NCBI GenBank assembly: GCA_022825675.1 | Contig: JAJDWK010000046.1 | Coordinates: 124,001-188,000 of the forward strand | Source of the DNA: Anaerolineae bacterium | GTDB lineage: Bacteria; Chloroflexota; Anaerolineae; Aggregatilineales; Phototrophicaceae | Direction of reading: 5' to 3' | Length of the DNA: 64,000 nucleotides | Shown: positions 33,223-44,000 of the stretch, piece by piece | Layout of the letters: each line of letters opens with the position of its first letter | How positions within the stretch are numbered: the stretch's first letter is position 1 | Position numbers and translations under genes: made by a program | The notes under the pieces: generated by a model | Seen by the model: only the letters and a program-made list of their open reading frames with translations | Database searches by the model: none | Told to the model about the DNA's origin: nothing

Positions 33223-34487
33223 GGCAAGGCGCAGAAGCGGGCGGAAAACGGGTGGTCATCAGCGGGCTGGGCTTGGTCTCGCCTTTGGGGGATAAAGCCG
33301 CCTATTGGGATGCGCTTGAGCGCGGCGCATCCGGCATCCGCCAGCTGCAAAATATTGACGCCGAGCACCTTGATGTGCGCATCGGCGCAGAGGTGCTCCA
33401 TTTCGATTCCTCCGCCATCATCCCGCGCAAGCAAGCGCGGCGCATGGGCAGAGCCTCACAATTTGCCATTGTCGCCGCGGTGCAAGCGGTGCGAGACGCG
33501 GGCTTGACTGTCGCTGCCATCGGCGAAATCGGCGAACGGGTCGCGACGATTATCGGCTCGACGCTCGGCAGTTATGAAGTGGGCGAAGGCGGCATCCGCG
33601 CCTGGCGCAAGTCCAACTATCGCCATGCCAACCCGATGAGCATTGTCAACGCGCTGCCCAATATGCCGGCGCATTATGTCAGCACGATGATGCAAGCGCT
33701 GGGTCCTTTGATTACGCCATCAGTCGCCTGCGCCACGGGCGTGCAAGCGATTGGGGAAGCGAAGGACCTCATACAACTGGGCAAATGCGACCTGGCGATT
33801 GCCGGGGCGGTGGATGCGGTCATGTTTGATTATATCCTGGCGGGCTTCGGCGCGACCCGCGCCTTAACCCGCGACTACAATGACGCGCCAGAAAAGGCGA
33901 GCCGCCCCTTTGATGCCGGGCGCAGCGGCTTTGTGCTGGGCGAAGGCGGCGCAATCTGCATCGTTGAGAGCATGGACAGCGCCCTGGCGCGGGGCGCGCC
34001 GATATATGCCGAAATCCTGGGCTATGCCGCCTCCTCTGACGCCTACCATGTCGCGGCGCCGGACCCGGCGGGCGGTGGCGCCAAGCGGGCAATGCGCTGG
34101 GCGCTGGCGGACGCGGGCGTCAGCGGCGAAGAAATCGAATACATCAACGCGCACGGGTCTTCCACGCCAGCGAATGACGCTATCGAAACTGCCGCTATCA
34201 AGGCGGTCTTTGGCGACGCCGCTTATGGCATCCCAATCAGCTCCACCAAAAGCATGATCGGCCATGCGATGGCGGGCTGCGGCTCGCTGGAGCTGGCGGC
34301 ATGCTTGATGACGCTCGAGCGGGAAGTGCTGCATCCAACTGTGAATTACGAGACTCCCGACCCCGCATGCGACCTGGATTATGTGCCGAATAACTCCCGA
34401 GCTGTACCGGGAATCAGCACACTGATGTCCAACAGTTTTGGCTTGGGCGGGCAGAATGCAGCCATCGTCCTGCGCAAATTCCACTAA
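33219..34487 (+). CDS. fabF: beta-ketoacyl-ACP synthase II
   Basis: FabF elongates acyl-ACP with malonyl-ACP. The catalytic triad is present in 422 residues: Cys in TPSVACATGVQAIGEA, His in YINAHGSSTPAND and His in STKSMIGHAMAGCGSLE. SRPFDAGRSGFVLGEG and the C-terminal NSFGLGGQNAA loop are also typical. The start is GTG, coupled to plsX. The acyl carrier protein gene is 15 kb away and no other fab gene is nearby. Confidence 0.96.
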   Translation: MRQGAEAGGKRVVISGLGLVSPLGDKAAYWDALERGASGIRQLQNIDAEHLDVRIGAEVLHFDSSAIIPRKQARRMGRASQFAIVAAVQAVRDAGLTVAAIGEIGERVATIIGSTLGSYEVGEGGIRAWRKSNYRHANPMSIVNALPNMPAHYVSTMMQALGPLITPSVACATGVQAIGEAKDLIQLGKCDLAIAGAVDAVMFDYILAGFGATRALTRDYNDAPEKASRPFDAGRSGFVLGEGGAICIVESMDSALARGAPIYAEILGYAASSDAYHVAAPDPAGGGAKRAMRWALADAGVSGEEIEYINAHGSSTPANDAIETAAIKAVFGDAAYGIPISSTKSMIGHAMAGCGSLELAACLMTLEREVLHPTVNYETPDPACDLDYVPNNSRAVPGISTLMSNSFGLGGQNAAIVLRKFH

Positions 34488-34499
34488 CATGGAGCGGAC

Positions 34500-35870
34500 A
34501 TGAAAACGGCAGTAACCGTAATCGGCGGCGGCTTGGCGGGCAGCGAGGCGGCCTGGCAGTTGGCGCAGCGGGGGCATCCTGTGCGTCTGTACGAAATGCG
34601 CCCCGCCAAATCGACCGGCGCCCATGTCAGCGCGAAGCTGGCGGAGCTGGTCTGCAGCAATTCGCTCGGGTCAAAATTGCCTGACCGCGCCACTGGCATC
34701 CTGCAAAACGAGATGAAGCTGCTGGGCTCGCTGCTCATTCGCTGCGCCGAGGCGGCGGCAGTGCCCGCCGGGGGCGCGCTGGCGGTTGACCGCGACGCCT
34801 TCGCCGAGGCGGTAACAAAAGCACTCTCCGCGCAACGGAACATCGAAATCATCCGCGAAGAGGTGACGGCGTTGCCGTCAGACGCGCCCGCCATCGTCGC
34901 CAGCGGACCGCTGACTTCCCCGGCGCTGGCGGCGGCTATCGGCGAGCTGACCGGGCAAGAACATCTGTATTTCTACGATGCCATTTCGCCGATTGCCCGC
35001 GCCAGCAGCATCAACATGAGCCGCGCCTTTTGCGCCAATCGTTATGGACGCGGCGATGCGGGCGGCGGCGATTACATCAACTGCCCGCTGGATAAAGACG
35101 AGTATTATCGTTTTGTGCGGGCGCTGAAATCGGCGGAAACCATCGAACTGCGTGATTTTGAGCGGGAAGACCCAAATTTTTTTGAGGGCTGCGTGCCGAT
35201 CGAGCAGCTGGCGAAACGCGGCGAAGACACGCTCGCATTTGGTCCCATGCGCCCCGTCGGTTTGACCAATCCCCATACTGGCAAGCGCCCGCATGCGGTG
35301 GTGCAGCTGCGTCAAGATGATATTGCCGGCGAACTCTACAATATCGTCGGCTTCCAGACCAACATCCGCTGGAAGCGGCAGAAGGAAATCCTGCGCATGA
35401 TTCCCGGCTTGGAAAATGCCGAATTCCTGCGCATGGGGCAGATGCACCGCAATACCTTTATGAACGCGCCAGCTCTTTTGCGCCCGACCATGCAGTTCCG
35501 CGGGCGGCAGACTCTGTATTTTGCCGGGCAAATCACCGGCATTGAAGGCTATGTGGGCAATATCGCCACGGGTTTGCTGGCGGCGCTGAATGTCTCGCGG
35601 CAGCTGCATGGGCTGCCAGAATGGACGCCGCCGCTGGATACGATGCTGGGCGCACTCTGCCATTATGTCACGGCAACCGCGCCCAAGCACTTCCAACCGA
35701 TGAAAGCCAATTTGGGCATATTGCCGCCGCTGGCGCGGAAAATCCGCAACAAAGCCGAGCGCAGAAAAGCCTATGCCCGCCGCGCTGACGCCTCCATGCG
35801 GGCATCGCTACAAACTTTGCAAGATGCTCTGATTCAGCCGGAAAGCATACAAACATCGCTGAGGGGCTGA
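34500..35870 (+). CDS. trmFO: methylenetetrahydrofolate-tRNA-(uracil-5-)-methyltransferase TrmFO
   Basis: The FAD/folate-dependent enzyme forms m5U54 in tRNA. The 456-residue protein starts [21 protein letters not shown] (dinucleotide-binding), followed by the TrmFO signature [23 protein letters not shown] and the C-terminal [17 protein letters not shown]. TrmFO replaces SAM-dependent TrmA in many Gram-positives, Chloroflexota and others. GGAGCGG precedes the ATG. Its stop overlaps hflX by 1 nt. Confidence 0.96.
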   Translation: MKTAVTVIGGGLAGSEAAWQLAQRGHPVRLYEMRPAKSTGAHVSAKLAELVCSNSLGSKLPDRATGILQNEMKLLGSLLIRCAEAAAVPAGGALAVDRDAFAEAVTKALSAQRNIEIIREEVTALPSDAPAIVASGPLTSPALAAAIGELTGQEHLYFYDAISPIARASSINMSRAFCANRYGRGDAGGGDYINCPLDKDEYYRFVRALKSAETIELRDFEREDPNFFEGCVPIEQLAKRGEDTLAFGPMRPVGLTNPHTGKRPHAVVQLRQDDIAGELYNIVGFQTNIRWKRQKEILRMIPGLENAEFLRMGQMHRNTFMNAPALLRPTMQFRGRQTLYFAGQITGIEGYVGNIATGLLAALNVSRQLHGLPEWTPPLDTMLGALCHYVTATAPKHFQPMKANLGILPPLARKIRNKAERRKAYARRADASMRASLQTLQDALIQPESIQTSLRG

Positions 35871-37216
35871 TGGCGCTATACAACACGGAGAGCGAAGATA
35901 CTCGGGAGCGCGGCTATCTGGTAGGCATCGCGCTGCGGGACAGCCCCTCCCTGCTTTCGATGCAGGATTCCCTGGGCGAGTTGGCGCTGTTGGCGCGCAC
36001 TGCCGGCATCAAAGTTGTCGGGGAAAGCTGGCAATTCCTGCGGCGCATCAACGCCAAGACTTATATTGGCTCGGGAAAGCTGCTGGAAATCATCGATGAG
36101 GTACATGCCAGCGATGCAACTGTTGTCATCTTTGACGATGAGCTGTCGCCGCGGCATCAGCGGGAGTTGGAGAAGCAGCTGGGCGCGGAGCTGCGGCTGT
36201 TGGACCGGTCGGCGCTGATTCTTGATATCTTCGCCCAGCACGCCCGCACCAGCGAAGGCGCTTTGCAGGTGGAGCTGGCGCAGTACGAATATCTGCTGCC
36301 GCGCCTCACGCGGCAATGGACGCATTTGGCGCGTCAAGCTGGCGGTGGCGGCGCCCGCGGCGGCTCGGGCGGGGTCGGCTTGCGCGGACCTGGCGAGACG
36401 CAGCTGGAAGTCGACCGGCGGGAAATCACGCGCAAAATTAGCAAATTGCGCAGCGACCTCGAGCAGGTGCGCGCCCATCGGCGGCTGCATCGCGAGCGGC
36501 GGCGGCGCTCTGGCTTGCCGCTGGTGGCGCTGGTCGGCTATACCAACGCCGGCAAATCAACGCTGATTAACGCGCTGGCAAATGCCAACATTTACGCCGC
36601 CGATCAACTTTTCGCCACGCTCGACCCCACAACGCGGCGCATCCGCCTGCCCAAGCGCGGCGAGGCGCTGCTCAGCGATACCGTTGGCTTCATCCAAAAG
36701 CTGCCGACAACTTTGATTGCCGCCTTCCGCGCGACATTGGAAGAAGTCATCGAAGCCGATTTGCTGCTGCATGTTGTTGATATCAGCCATGGCAATGCCG
36801 CGCAGCATATCGAAGCGGTAGAAGATACCCTGGCGGAAATTGACGCGGCGCATATCCCGCGCATCCTGGTCTTGAACAAGATTGACCGCCTGCAAGCGGA
36901 AGCGCCAGCGCCAGCGCCGCAGCCAATCGACAGCTATGAAGGCATTGTCAAAATATCGGCACAGGAAAAACTGGGGCTGGAGGCGCTGCTGGAACTTATC
37001 CGCGCTGTTTTGGAGCGGCAGACGCTTTCGCTGAATGTGCTCATCCCCTATCAAGCGGGCGGGCTGTATTCTGAACTCTATGACAAGGGTTACATCGAAA
37101 CTGAAGAAACCAGCGAAGCGGGCTGGACATTAGGCTTGCGGCTGCCCGCTGTCGAGCGCGATGTGTATCAAAGTTATGCCCTGCCCCTGCCTGAAATCCC
37201 AGAAAACGCGGAATAG
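35870..37216 (+). CDS. hflX: ribosome-associated GTPase HflX
   Basis: HflX splits stalled or heat-damaged 70S ribosomes. The 448-residue protein has the N-terminal domain (VGESWQFLRRINAKTYIGSG, VIFDDELSPRHQRELEKQLG), the Gly-rich linker GGGGARGGSGGVGLRGPGE with TQLEVDRR, and a GTPase domain: G1 GYTNAGKST, G3 DTVGFIQKLP, G4 NKID. A 1-nt overlap (TGATG) with trmFO shows operon membership. It is the last gene of the operon and converges on the next gene with a 4-nt gap. Confidence 0.96.
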   Translation: MALYNTESEDTRERGYLVGIALRDSPSLLSMQDSLGELALLARTAGIKVVGESWQFLRRINAKTYIGSGKLLEIIDEVHASDATVVIFDDELSPRHQRELEKQLGAELRLLDRSALILDIFAQHARTSEGALQVELAQYEYLLPRLTRQWTHLARQAGGGGARGGSGGVGLRGPGETQLEVDRREITRKISKLRSDLEQVRAHRRLHRERRRRSGLPLVALVGYTNAGKSTLINALANANIYAADQLFATLDPTTRRIRLPKRGEALLSDTVGFIQKLPTTLIAAFRATLEEVIEADLLLHVVDISHGNAAQHIEAVEDTLAEIDAAHIPRILVLNKIDRLQAEAPAPAPQPIDSYEGIVKISAQEKLGLEALLELIRAVLERQTLSLNVLIPYQAGGLYSELYDKGYIETEETSEAGWTLGLRLPAVERDVYQSYALPLPEIPENAE

Positions 37217-37220
37217 CGCG

Positions 37221-38213
37221 CTATTCCGGCAGCTGCAGCCAATAGATTTCGGGGCGGAAGCGGCTGTGCAGGAAGAGCCGCATATCATCTGACAGGGTGA
37301 TCGCGAGCGGCGCGGCAATATCAGAAAAGACAATCAATTCAATGTCTTGATTTCTGCAGCCCGCTTCGAGGCAGCGCGCAGGATCCACCCTGCCCACCAC
37401 GCCGCGCGTTCCCAGCGCATAGGCAAAATACAGGCGATTGTCGCTGCCCATCACCAGGTTGGAGGTATTTTGCAGCCCGGAAACAAGCGGCTTAACTTCG
37501 GAATACGCGCCATCAGCCTCGAGCGTGATATATTCGATGCCGCGGCGGGCGCTGCCGCCATTGGCGATGTACAGCCGCTCGCCGTCACTGGCAATGCCGG
37601 TGGGCGCGCGGAAGCCCGCCTGAGCTTCCCGCGTGCTGCCATCTTCCGCAATCTCGATGATGCTGTTGGATACAGTGTCGCTGACCAAGAATCTCCCGTC
37701 AGCCAGGCGGGCGATGCCCCAAGGTCCTTCTATGCTTGAGGTAAAGCGCGCTGGCGCGCCGCGCAGATGGTCAACCCGCCAGATTGTAGAATTGTCCGGG
37801 TCCGGTATCCAGAGGTTGAAGCCGCTGCCAGTTTGCTCGGCAATCAGGCTGTTGCCATTGCGCACGCCGAAGATGAATGTGCTGGTATCGCCGGTGACAT
37901 CATCGATGCGATAGACTGTCCAATCGCCATTGCAGACGGTGAACAGACTGTCCTGAAACCAAAGGATGCCATTTGGGCGCTGCACATTGCCGACCAGCAC
38001 CGCCAAATCATCTTGCAGGAATGGGCTTTCTACAGTTGCGCTCGCGCTTGTCGCGGTGGGCGTGGCTTGGGAGTCTTCGGTGGCAGTGGCTGTGGGCGCG
38101 GCATCCTGCGCGCGCCCCTGCCCGCCCAGCAATAGCATGGCTGCCATCAGCAGAACAAGCGCGGCATTCATCGGCGCGGAGCCAGTCTCCAGTGGTTTCA
38201 CATCGCCTCGCAT
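37221..38213 (-). CDS. secreted beta-propeller (NHL/SMP-30-like) protein
   Basis: The 330-residue exported protein has a hydrophobic signal (AALVLLMAAMLLLGGQGRAQ) and a Thr/Ala-rich linker. Repeated propeller blades follow: NVQRPNGILWFQDSLF, IEGPWGIARLADGRFLVSDT, FRAPTGIASDGERLYIANGG and GLQNTSNLVMGSDNRLYFAY. The blade pattern fits NHL/SMP-30-type six-bladed propellers, but no catalytic metal ligands are recognisable. The start could be 38213 or the ATG at 38171; neither has a strong ribosome site. Function unknown. Confidence 0.82.
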   Translation of the reverse strand: MRGDVKPLETGSAPMNAALVLLMAAMLLLGGQGRAQDAAPTATATEDSQATPTATSASATVESPFLQDDLAVLVGNVQRPNGILWFQDSLFTVCNGDWTVYRIDDVTGDTSTFIFGVRNGNSLIAEQTGSGFNLWIPDPDNSTIWRVDHLRGAPARFTSSIEGPWGIARLADGRFLVSDTVSNSIIEIAEDGSTREAQAGFRAPTGIASDGERLYIANGGSARRGIEYITLEADGAYSEVKPLVSGLQNTSNLVMGSDNRLYFAYALGTRGVVGRVDPARCLEAGCRNQDIELIVFSDIAAPLAITLSDDMRLFLHSRFRPEIYWLQLPE

Positions 38214-38358
38214 TTAATCTTTTGCCGATTGTGATGATTGTACCTTGCTCGCCGCGCTTGCTCTAGCCAGAGACTTTTGGCGGAATTAGCGCTTAAATCC
38301 CGACCACCTTGCTTGCCCGCAGTATACTGCGAAATGGTATCGCTAATTCAGGAGCACA

Positions 38359-39450
38359 ATGAGAGCTTCGCAAGTTGGAAAGTCCGCTGGGCGGGGGCAT
38401 CAAGCCTCGCCGCTATTATACGAGGCGGAAGTTGTACCGGGCATCGAGGACCTGGCGATACAAGAGCTGCGAGAAAAATGCGGCCGCCGCCTCCATGATA
38501 TCGCAGCGCTTAGACCCGGGTTTATCCGCTTCGCGCTAGCGCCCGTCCCCGCGGCATTGTCGTCTTTGCGCTCGGTCATCGCGCTTTATCGCGTTTACAT
38601 ATTTGCCATTCCCCGCCCCAAAGCGCTGCTGGGGCATCAACATTTTTCGCGGCTACTCAAGATTCTGCAAGCTGAAGCCGCGTCATTTCAGCGAAAGCCA
38701 CAGACTTTTGGCATCGGCGCGGCTGGCGCCAATACTCCGGTGATGCGCCGCTTGCGCCAGGAGCTCGCTCAAGCGCTGGCGCTGGTGCCGGCGGCTGACG
38801 GCAAAGGCGAGCTTTTCATGCGGCTGCTGCGCCAGGCTGATGGGGCGGGCTGGGAAGTGCTGCTGCGGGCGGGCGCCGCCCCGCTTTCCAAGCGCGCCTA
38901 CCGCCTGCGTGATATGCCTGGCGCGTTAAACAGCACGGTCGCCTATGCGATGACGCGCTGTGCCGCCCCGCCCGAAACTGGCACGGTGGTCAACCTGTGC
39001 AGCGGCAGCGCGACCATCCTCATCGAGCATGGCTGCGCCAACGCAACTGGCGCGCTGCTGGCGGTTGAGCGCGACCCGGCCATGTTGGCGGCGGGCGATA
39101 TTAATGTCGAAGCGGCTGGATTATCCGCGCGGATACGGCCGCTGCAAGCGGATGCGACCGCGGTACCCTTGCCGGCGGGGGCGGCGCATCAGCTCTATGC
39201 CGACTTGCCCTTCGGCAACCTGATTGGTACGCATGAGAGCAATCGGCAGCTCTACCCCAGGCTGTTGAAAGAGGCGGCTCGCATCGCCCAGCCCGGCGCG
39301 CCTTTCATCGTGTTGACGCAAGAAATCAAGCTGCTGCGCGCCTGCCTCGCCGAGTCGCCGTGGCATGTCATCAGCGAGCGCCGGCTAAACTTGCGCGGAA
39401 TGCGCCCGCGGCTGTTTGTGCTAAAACGAAACTCCATTAGGATAGAATAG
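38359..39450 (+). CDS. THUMP-type RNA methyltransferase (TrmN/Trm14-like)
   Basis: The 363-residue protein has an N-terminal THUMP-like half (YEAEVVPGIEDLAIQELREK), then a Rossmann methyltransferase domain with motif I VVNLCSGSATILIEHG, VERDPAMLAAGDIN and motif IV YADLPFGNLIGTH. The LPFG variant is typical of tRNA G6 N2-methyltransferases of the TrmN/Trm14 group rather than the NPPY of DNA or protein enzymes. That target is therefore likely but not certain. AGGAGCAC precedes the ATG. It is divergent from the propeller gene and followed by a lipoprotein gene. Confidence 0.82.
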   Translation: MRASQVGKSAGRGHQASPLLYEAEVVPGIEDLAIQELREKCGRRLHDIAALRPGFIRFALAPVPAALSSLRSVIALYRVYIFAIPRPKALLGHQHFSRLLKILQAEAASFQRKPQTFGIGAAGANTPVMRRLRQELAQALALVPAADGKGELFMRLLRQADGAGWEVLLRAGAAPLSKRAYRLRDMPGALNSTVAYAMTRCAAPPETGTVVNLCSGSATILIEHGCANATGALLAVERDPAMLAAGDINVEAAGLSARIRPLQADATAVPLPAGAAHQLYADLPFGNLIGTHESNRQLYPRLLKEAARIAQPGAPFIVLTQEIKLLRACLAESPWHVISERRLNLRGMRPRLFVLKRNSIRIE

Positions 39451-39480
39451 GAACGGGGACAAGACAGCCGAAAGCGTCTC

Positions 39481-41076
39481 ATGCTGATACGATTAGCCGC
39501 AGTCATGCTTGTTTGCGCTGTTGCCGCTGGCTGCCGCCCCGCCCAGGAAGCGCCGGAAATTGATGCCAGTCTGCGCGTCGATGGCAGCGAAATAAGCCTC
39601 GCCTTCAACGAAGGAGTTACAGTCGATCAGCTGCTTGCCAGCGCGCAAATCGAGCTGGGAGAGCGCGACCGGATTAGTCATCCGCTGGTGGCGCCCGTGG
39701 CTGATGGCATGGTGATAACCATCCGCCGCGTGCAAGAAAAGCAGACCTGCCAACAGCAAGAAATCGCCTACGAGAGCCTGCAATTCCCGCGAGAGGGCAT
39801 CGCGCCTGGCGAGAAGCGGGTGGGGCAAGCGGGCAGCCCCGGGCTCCGCGAAGCCTGTTACCGCGTCATTTATGAAGATGGAATTGAAACGGAAACGCTA
39901 TTGAGCGGCGACCCAATCGTTGTGCGCGAGCCGGTAGCGGAAATCACCTACATCAGCGTGAGCGACGAAGCCCAGCCGCTAGCTATTCCTGGGACTTTGA
40001 GTTATATCAACCATGGCAATGCCTGGACGATACGCGGCAATCTGCAGGACAAGCGCCCCTTGACCGAGCGGCACAAGCTCGATTCGCTTGTCTTCCATCA
40101 AAGCGCGGATGGGGCGCGCCTGCTTTTCACCAGTACGGCCGAAGCCAGCGCTGCTTTTTTCAACGCATTGTGGCTGCTGGATATCGCGGCGGGCGCTGAG
40201 CCTATCAGGCTCCCGCCAACGGATGTGCTTTATGCCGAATGGCGCCCCTACACCGCCAATGCCATCGCCTATTCCACTGGCGAGCGCAGCGCTGGCGCGC
40301 CTGGCTGGAAAGCATTAAACAACCTGTGGCTGATTACGCTAGACTTAAAAAGCGGGCGCGCCCTCACTATTGATGAAATGCTGCCCGAGTCCAGCGGCGG
40401 GCAGCTTGGCTGGTGGGGCACCTATTTTGCCTGGTCGCCGCATGGAGACCGGATGGCATGGGCGCGCGCCGATGGCATGGGATTGGTCGACTTTGAAGAA
40501 AATACTTTGAAGCGCTTGACCAGCTTTGCCCGCTTCCAAAGCGGCAGCTCCTGGGTCTGGCTCTCGCAGCTTTCCTGGTCTTATGATAATGAAATGATCG
40601 CGTCAATTGTGCATGCCGCGCCACTGGGCGATGAGCCGCCAGAAAAAAGCCCCGCCTTCGACATCACCGTGTCCAGCGCCGATGGCAGCTTCAGCGCCGC
40701 CTTAGAAAAATCGGCGGGCATGTGGGCGGCACCCAGCTTTTCGCCGAATGTCGCGCCGCCAGCTTCCGAATTTGGCAGCGGCTATCTCGCCTGGCTGCAG
40801 GCGCGCGAGCCGCATAACAGCATGAATGGCGACTATGATCTGGTGATTGCCGACCGCGATGGCAGCAATAAGCGCCGCGTTTTCCCCGCGGCTGACGCGC
40901 CCGGCATCCGCAAAACTGACGCCGGCTTGACGCCGCGGCAATTCGCCTGGAGCCCGGACGGGCGCTATATCGCCATCGTGTATCGGGGCGACCTGTGGCT
41001 GGTCGCGCGGGAAAGCGGGCAGGCGCGGCAAGTAACTTTTGATGGCGGCAGCGCGCATCCAGTCTGGACGATGTGA
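39481..41076 (+). CDS. lipoprotein with G5/DUF348-like domains and a C-terminal TolB-like propeller
   Basis: A lipoprotein signal (lipobox VAAGC) is followed by a DUF348-like segment (ISLAFNEGVTVDQLLASAQI to GMVITIRRV). A G5-like domain follows (YRVIYEDGIETETLLSGDPI), as in YabE/resuscitation-type wall proteins. Residues ~200-531 have WD/TolB-style blades (FHQSADGARLLFTS, FAWSPHGDRMAWAR, FAWSPDGRYIAIVYRGD). The lytic domain usual in G5 proteins is absent. Its stop overlaps the start of the large ligase-fusion gene by 1 nt, so it is probably part of the polysaccharide cluster. Function is inferred to be surface binding. Confidence 0.82.
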   Translation: MLIRLAAVMLVCAVAAGCRPAQEAPEIDASLRVDGSEISLAFNEGVTVDQLLASAQIELGERDRISHPLVAPVADGMVITIRRVQEKQTCQQQEIAYESLQFPREGIAPGEKRVGQAGSPGLREACYRVIYEDGIETETLLSGDPIVVREPVAEITYISVSDEAQPLAIPGTLSYINHGNAWTIRGNLQDKRPLTERHKLDSLVFHQSADGARLLFTSTAEASAAFFNALWLLDIAAGAEPIRLPPTDVLYAEWRPYTANAIAYSTGERSAGAPGWKALNNLWLITLDLKSGRALTIDEMLPESSGGQLGWWGTYFAWSPHGDRMAWARADGMGLVDFEENTLKRLTSFARFQSGSSWVWLSQLSWSYDNEMIASIVHAAPLGDEPPEKSPAFDITVSSADGSFSAALEKSAGMWAAPSFSPNVAPPASEFGSGYLAWLQAREPHNSMNGDYDLVIADRDGSNKRRVFPAADAPGIRKTDAGLTPRQFAWSPDGRYIAIVYRGDLWLVARESGQARQVTFDGGSAHPVWTM

Positions 41077-44000
41077 TGCGCCAGCTCATCATTTTACTGA
41101 TAAGCCTCCTGCTGGTTGCCGGCAGCCTGGCGGCTACCCTGGGCAGTGTGCAACTGCGGGAGTTTGAGCTGCGCGGCTATGCCGACCCGACTCAAATAAA
41201 AGACCTGCCTTTCACTGTCCCGCGCCCGGGCGTCAATGTGGAGCTGCTCCAATACACGGAAGCGGAGTTGCGCCGCAACCTCGAGCTTATAGCCGAGTCC
41301 AATTTCCGCTGGCTGCGCCAATTTGTCTACTGGGACGAGATCGAAACCCAGCCAGGCAGCTATGACTGGACGGGCTGGGACCAGCTGGCGGCGGCGCTCA
41401 CGGATTTCCCCGAGCTGGAGCTGGTCGCGGTGTTGATGAATTCGCCGCCATGGGCGCGCGCCAGCGGCGGCAGCCCGCCAACCGCAAGCGCCCCGCCGCG
41501 CTCGCTCGCGGAATTCACCGCCTTCGCCAGCGCCTTTGCCGCGCGCTATGGCGAGCGTATCGACTATTATCAAATTTGGGACGAGCCCAATCTGGCGGAT
41601 GCCTGGGGCGGCTATGAGCCGAAGCCGCTTGAATACATCGCCCTGCTGGCGGCTGCCCGCAGCGGCATCCTGGGCGCTGACGCCGATGCCACCATTGTCG
41701 CCGCCGCCCTCGCGCCCACCACCGAGACCGGCGGGCGCAACATCAGCGATATCCGCTACCTGGACGCGCTCTATGCCAATGACGCCGGCGCGCTATTTGA
41801 TGTTGTCGCCGGCAAACCTTATGGCTTTTCCGCCTCGCCGCTCGACCGGCGGGTGGCGGAATCGCGGCTGAATTTCTCGCGCATTATCGCCTTGCGCGAG
41901 CTGATGCAGGACTATGGCGATGGGCGCAAAGCGCTGTGGGCGAGCCATTTTGGCTGGAATGCGCTGCCAGCGGGCTGGACGGGCGCCGCCTCGATTTGGG
42001 GCGCCGTTTCTGAACGCGAGCAAATCACCTATACCGTGCAGGCGCTTGACCGCGCCCACCGCGAATGGAGCTGGCTGGGCGCGATGTTCTTGCAGCATTG
42101 GCAGCCGGCAGCGCCGCCATCAAGCGCGCAATGGGGCTTTGCCCTGCTTGATCAAAAGGGCGCGCCGACAGCCCTGCTCGAAGCGATTCAAGCCTACCCC
42201 TTCCCGCAAGTGGCGCAGAACGGCTTGTTCCATGCCAGAAGCGCGCATGCCCGCTACAGCGGGGTCTGGCAATTCAGCGAGCTCGGCGCTGATATCGGCT
42301 GGCTGCCGGTGACGGACAGTCAGTTGGAGTTTGATTTTTACGGCAGCGACCTCTCTCTGCTGCTGCGCGAAGATGAATATCTCGCCTTTCTCTATCCTGA
42401 GGTCGATGGCGCGCCCGCCAACGCAACACAAACGGACGCCAGCGGCAATGCCTATATTTTTCTGCGCAGCAATTCCCGCCAGCCGGAGCTCAATCTGGTG
42501 CCAGTCGCGCGGGAGCTGCCGCTGGCGCGGCATACCCTAAGCGCCGCTGCCGACCAAGGCTGGGACCGCTGGGCGCTCGCGGGCTATGCTGTCAGCTCCG
42601 GCAATTTAGCCGCGCCCTACAATCGCCAGATTGCGCTGGGCAGCCTGTCGGCATTGCTTTCCGCGCTGGTTTTGCTCTTCGCGCTTGCCGCCGCGCCCTG
42701 GGCGGAATGGCTGCCACCGCTGGCGCGGCTGCTGACAACACTGCGCTCGCTGACGCATCTCCTCGCGACCGCCGTAACCTCTGTATTTATGCTGCTGGCA
42801 ATGCTATGGACTTGGGATTCGCCGCGCGCTTCGCTGCTGCAGCGGGAAGAAGTGAATGTGCTGCTGGCGCTGCTGACAGGCGGGGCGCTCTATCTATCGC
42901 CAAGTTTTCTGCTTTCGATAGCGCTGGCAGGCCTGCTCTTCGTTCTGATATATCAGCGGCTGGAGAGCGGGCTGATTTTGACGCTCTTTTGGGCACCCTT
43001 TTTCCTCTTCCCCGTCACCCTGCACAGCTATGCCATTCCCATGGTCGAGGTCATGCTGCTGATTACGGCGGCGGCTGGCGGCTGGCGGCTGATGGTCTGG
43101 CTGGGCAAAACGCTGCAGATGGGCAACAGTCACTACGCGCTTATTTCCGGAGAGCGGTTCAAATCCCTAACGCCAATCGACTGGGCGGCGCTCGTTCTGG
43201 GGCTGTTGGCGCTGCTTTCGCTGCTATGGACGCGCTATCCGGGACCAGCCCTCACCGAGCTGCGCAGTTTGATAGCCGAGCCCCTGCTCTTCTATCTGCT
43301 TTTGCGCGGCGTCAAGCCGGACAAACAGTCACTTTCGCGATTGTTCTTAACGCTCGTGCTTAGCGGCATTATTGTGGCGGTGGTTGGCTTATATTTGTAT
43401 TTTGTGGTTGGCGCGACCATCACTGCCGAAGCTGGTGCCGTGCGCCTGCAGAGCGTGTACGGCTCGCCCAATAATGTGGGCTTGCTCTTCGGCCGTGCGC
43501 TGCCGATTGCCCTGGGCTTTGCGCTTGCGCCGCTGGCAGCGCGCTTGCGCTGGCTCGCCGCTGCCAGCTTCGCGATTATGGCATTTGCCCTGGTCTTGAC
43601 GCAGAGCGTTGGCGCGCTTTTGCTTGGGCTCCCCGCTGGCATCGCGGCTGTTCTCAGCAGTCGCTATCGGAAAAAAGCGCTCATCCCGCTGATTGGTCTT
43701 TTCATCGGCGGCATCTTCGCCTTCATCATGCTGACACAAGTTTCGGCGCGCTTCGCCAACTTGCTGGACTTCAGCAGCGGCACCAATTTTGTCCGCCTGC
43801 GCCTGTGGGAAAGTTCCCTCGATATCTTAAGCGCCCAGCCCTTGACCGGCATCGGCATGGACCAATTTCTGTATCTCTATGGCGGCGAATATCTGCGCCC
43901 CGATGTAGTGTGGAATCCCGATTTATCGCACCCGCACAATTTCCTGCTTGACTTTTGGGCGCGGCTGGGACTGCTGGGCGTCGCCGCATTTCTCGTAATT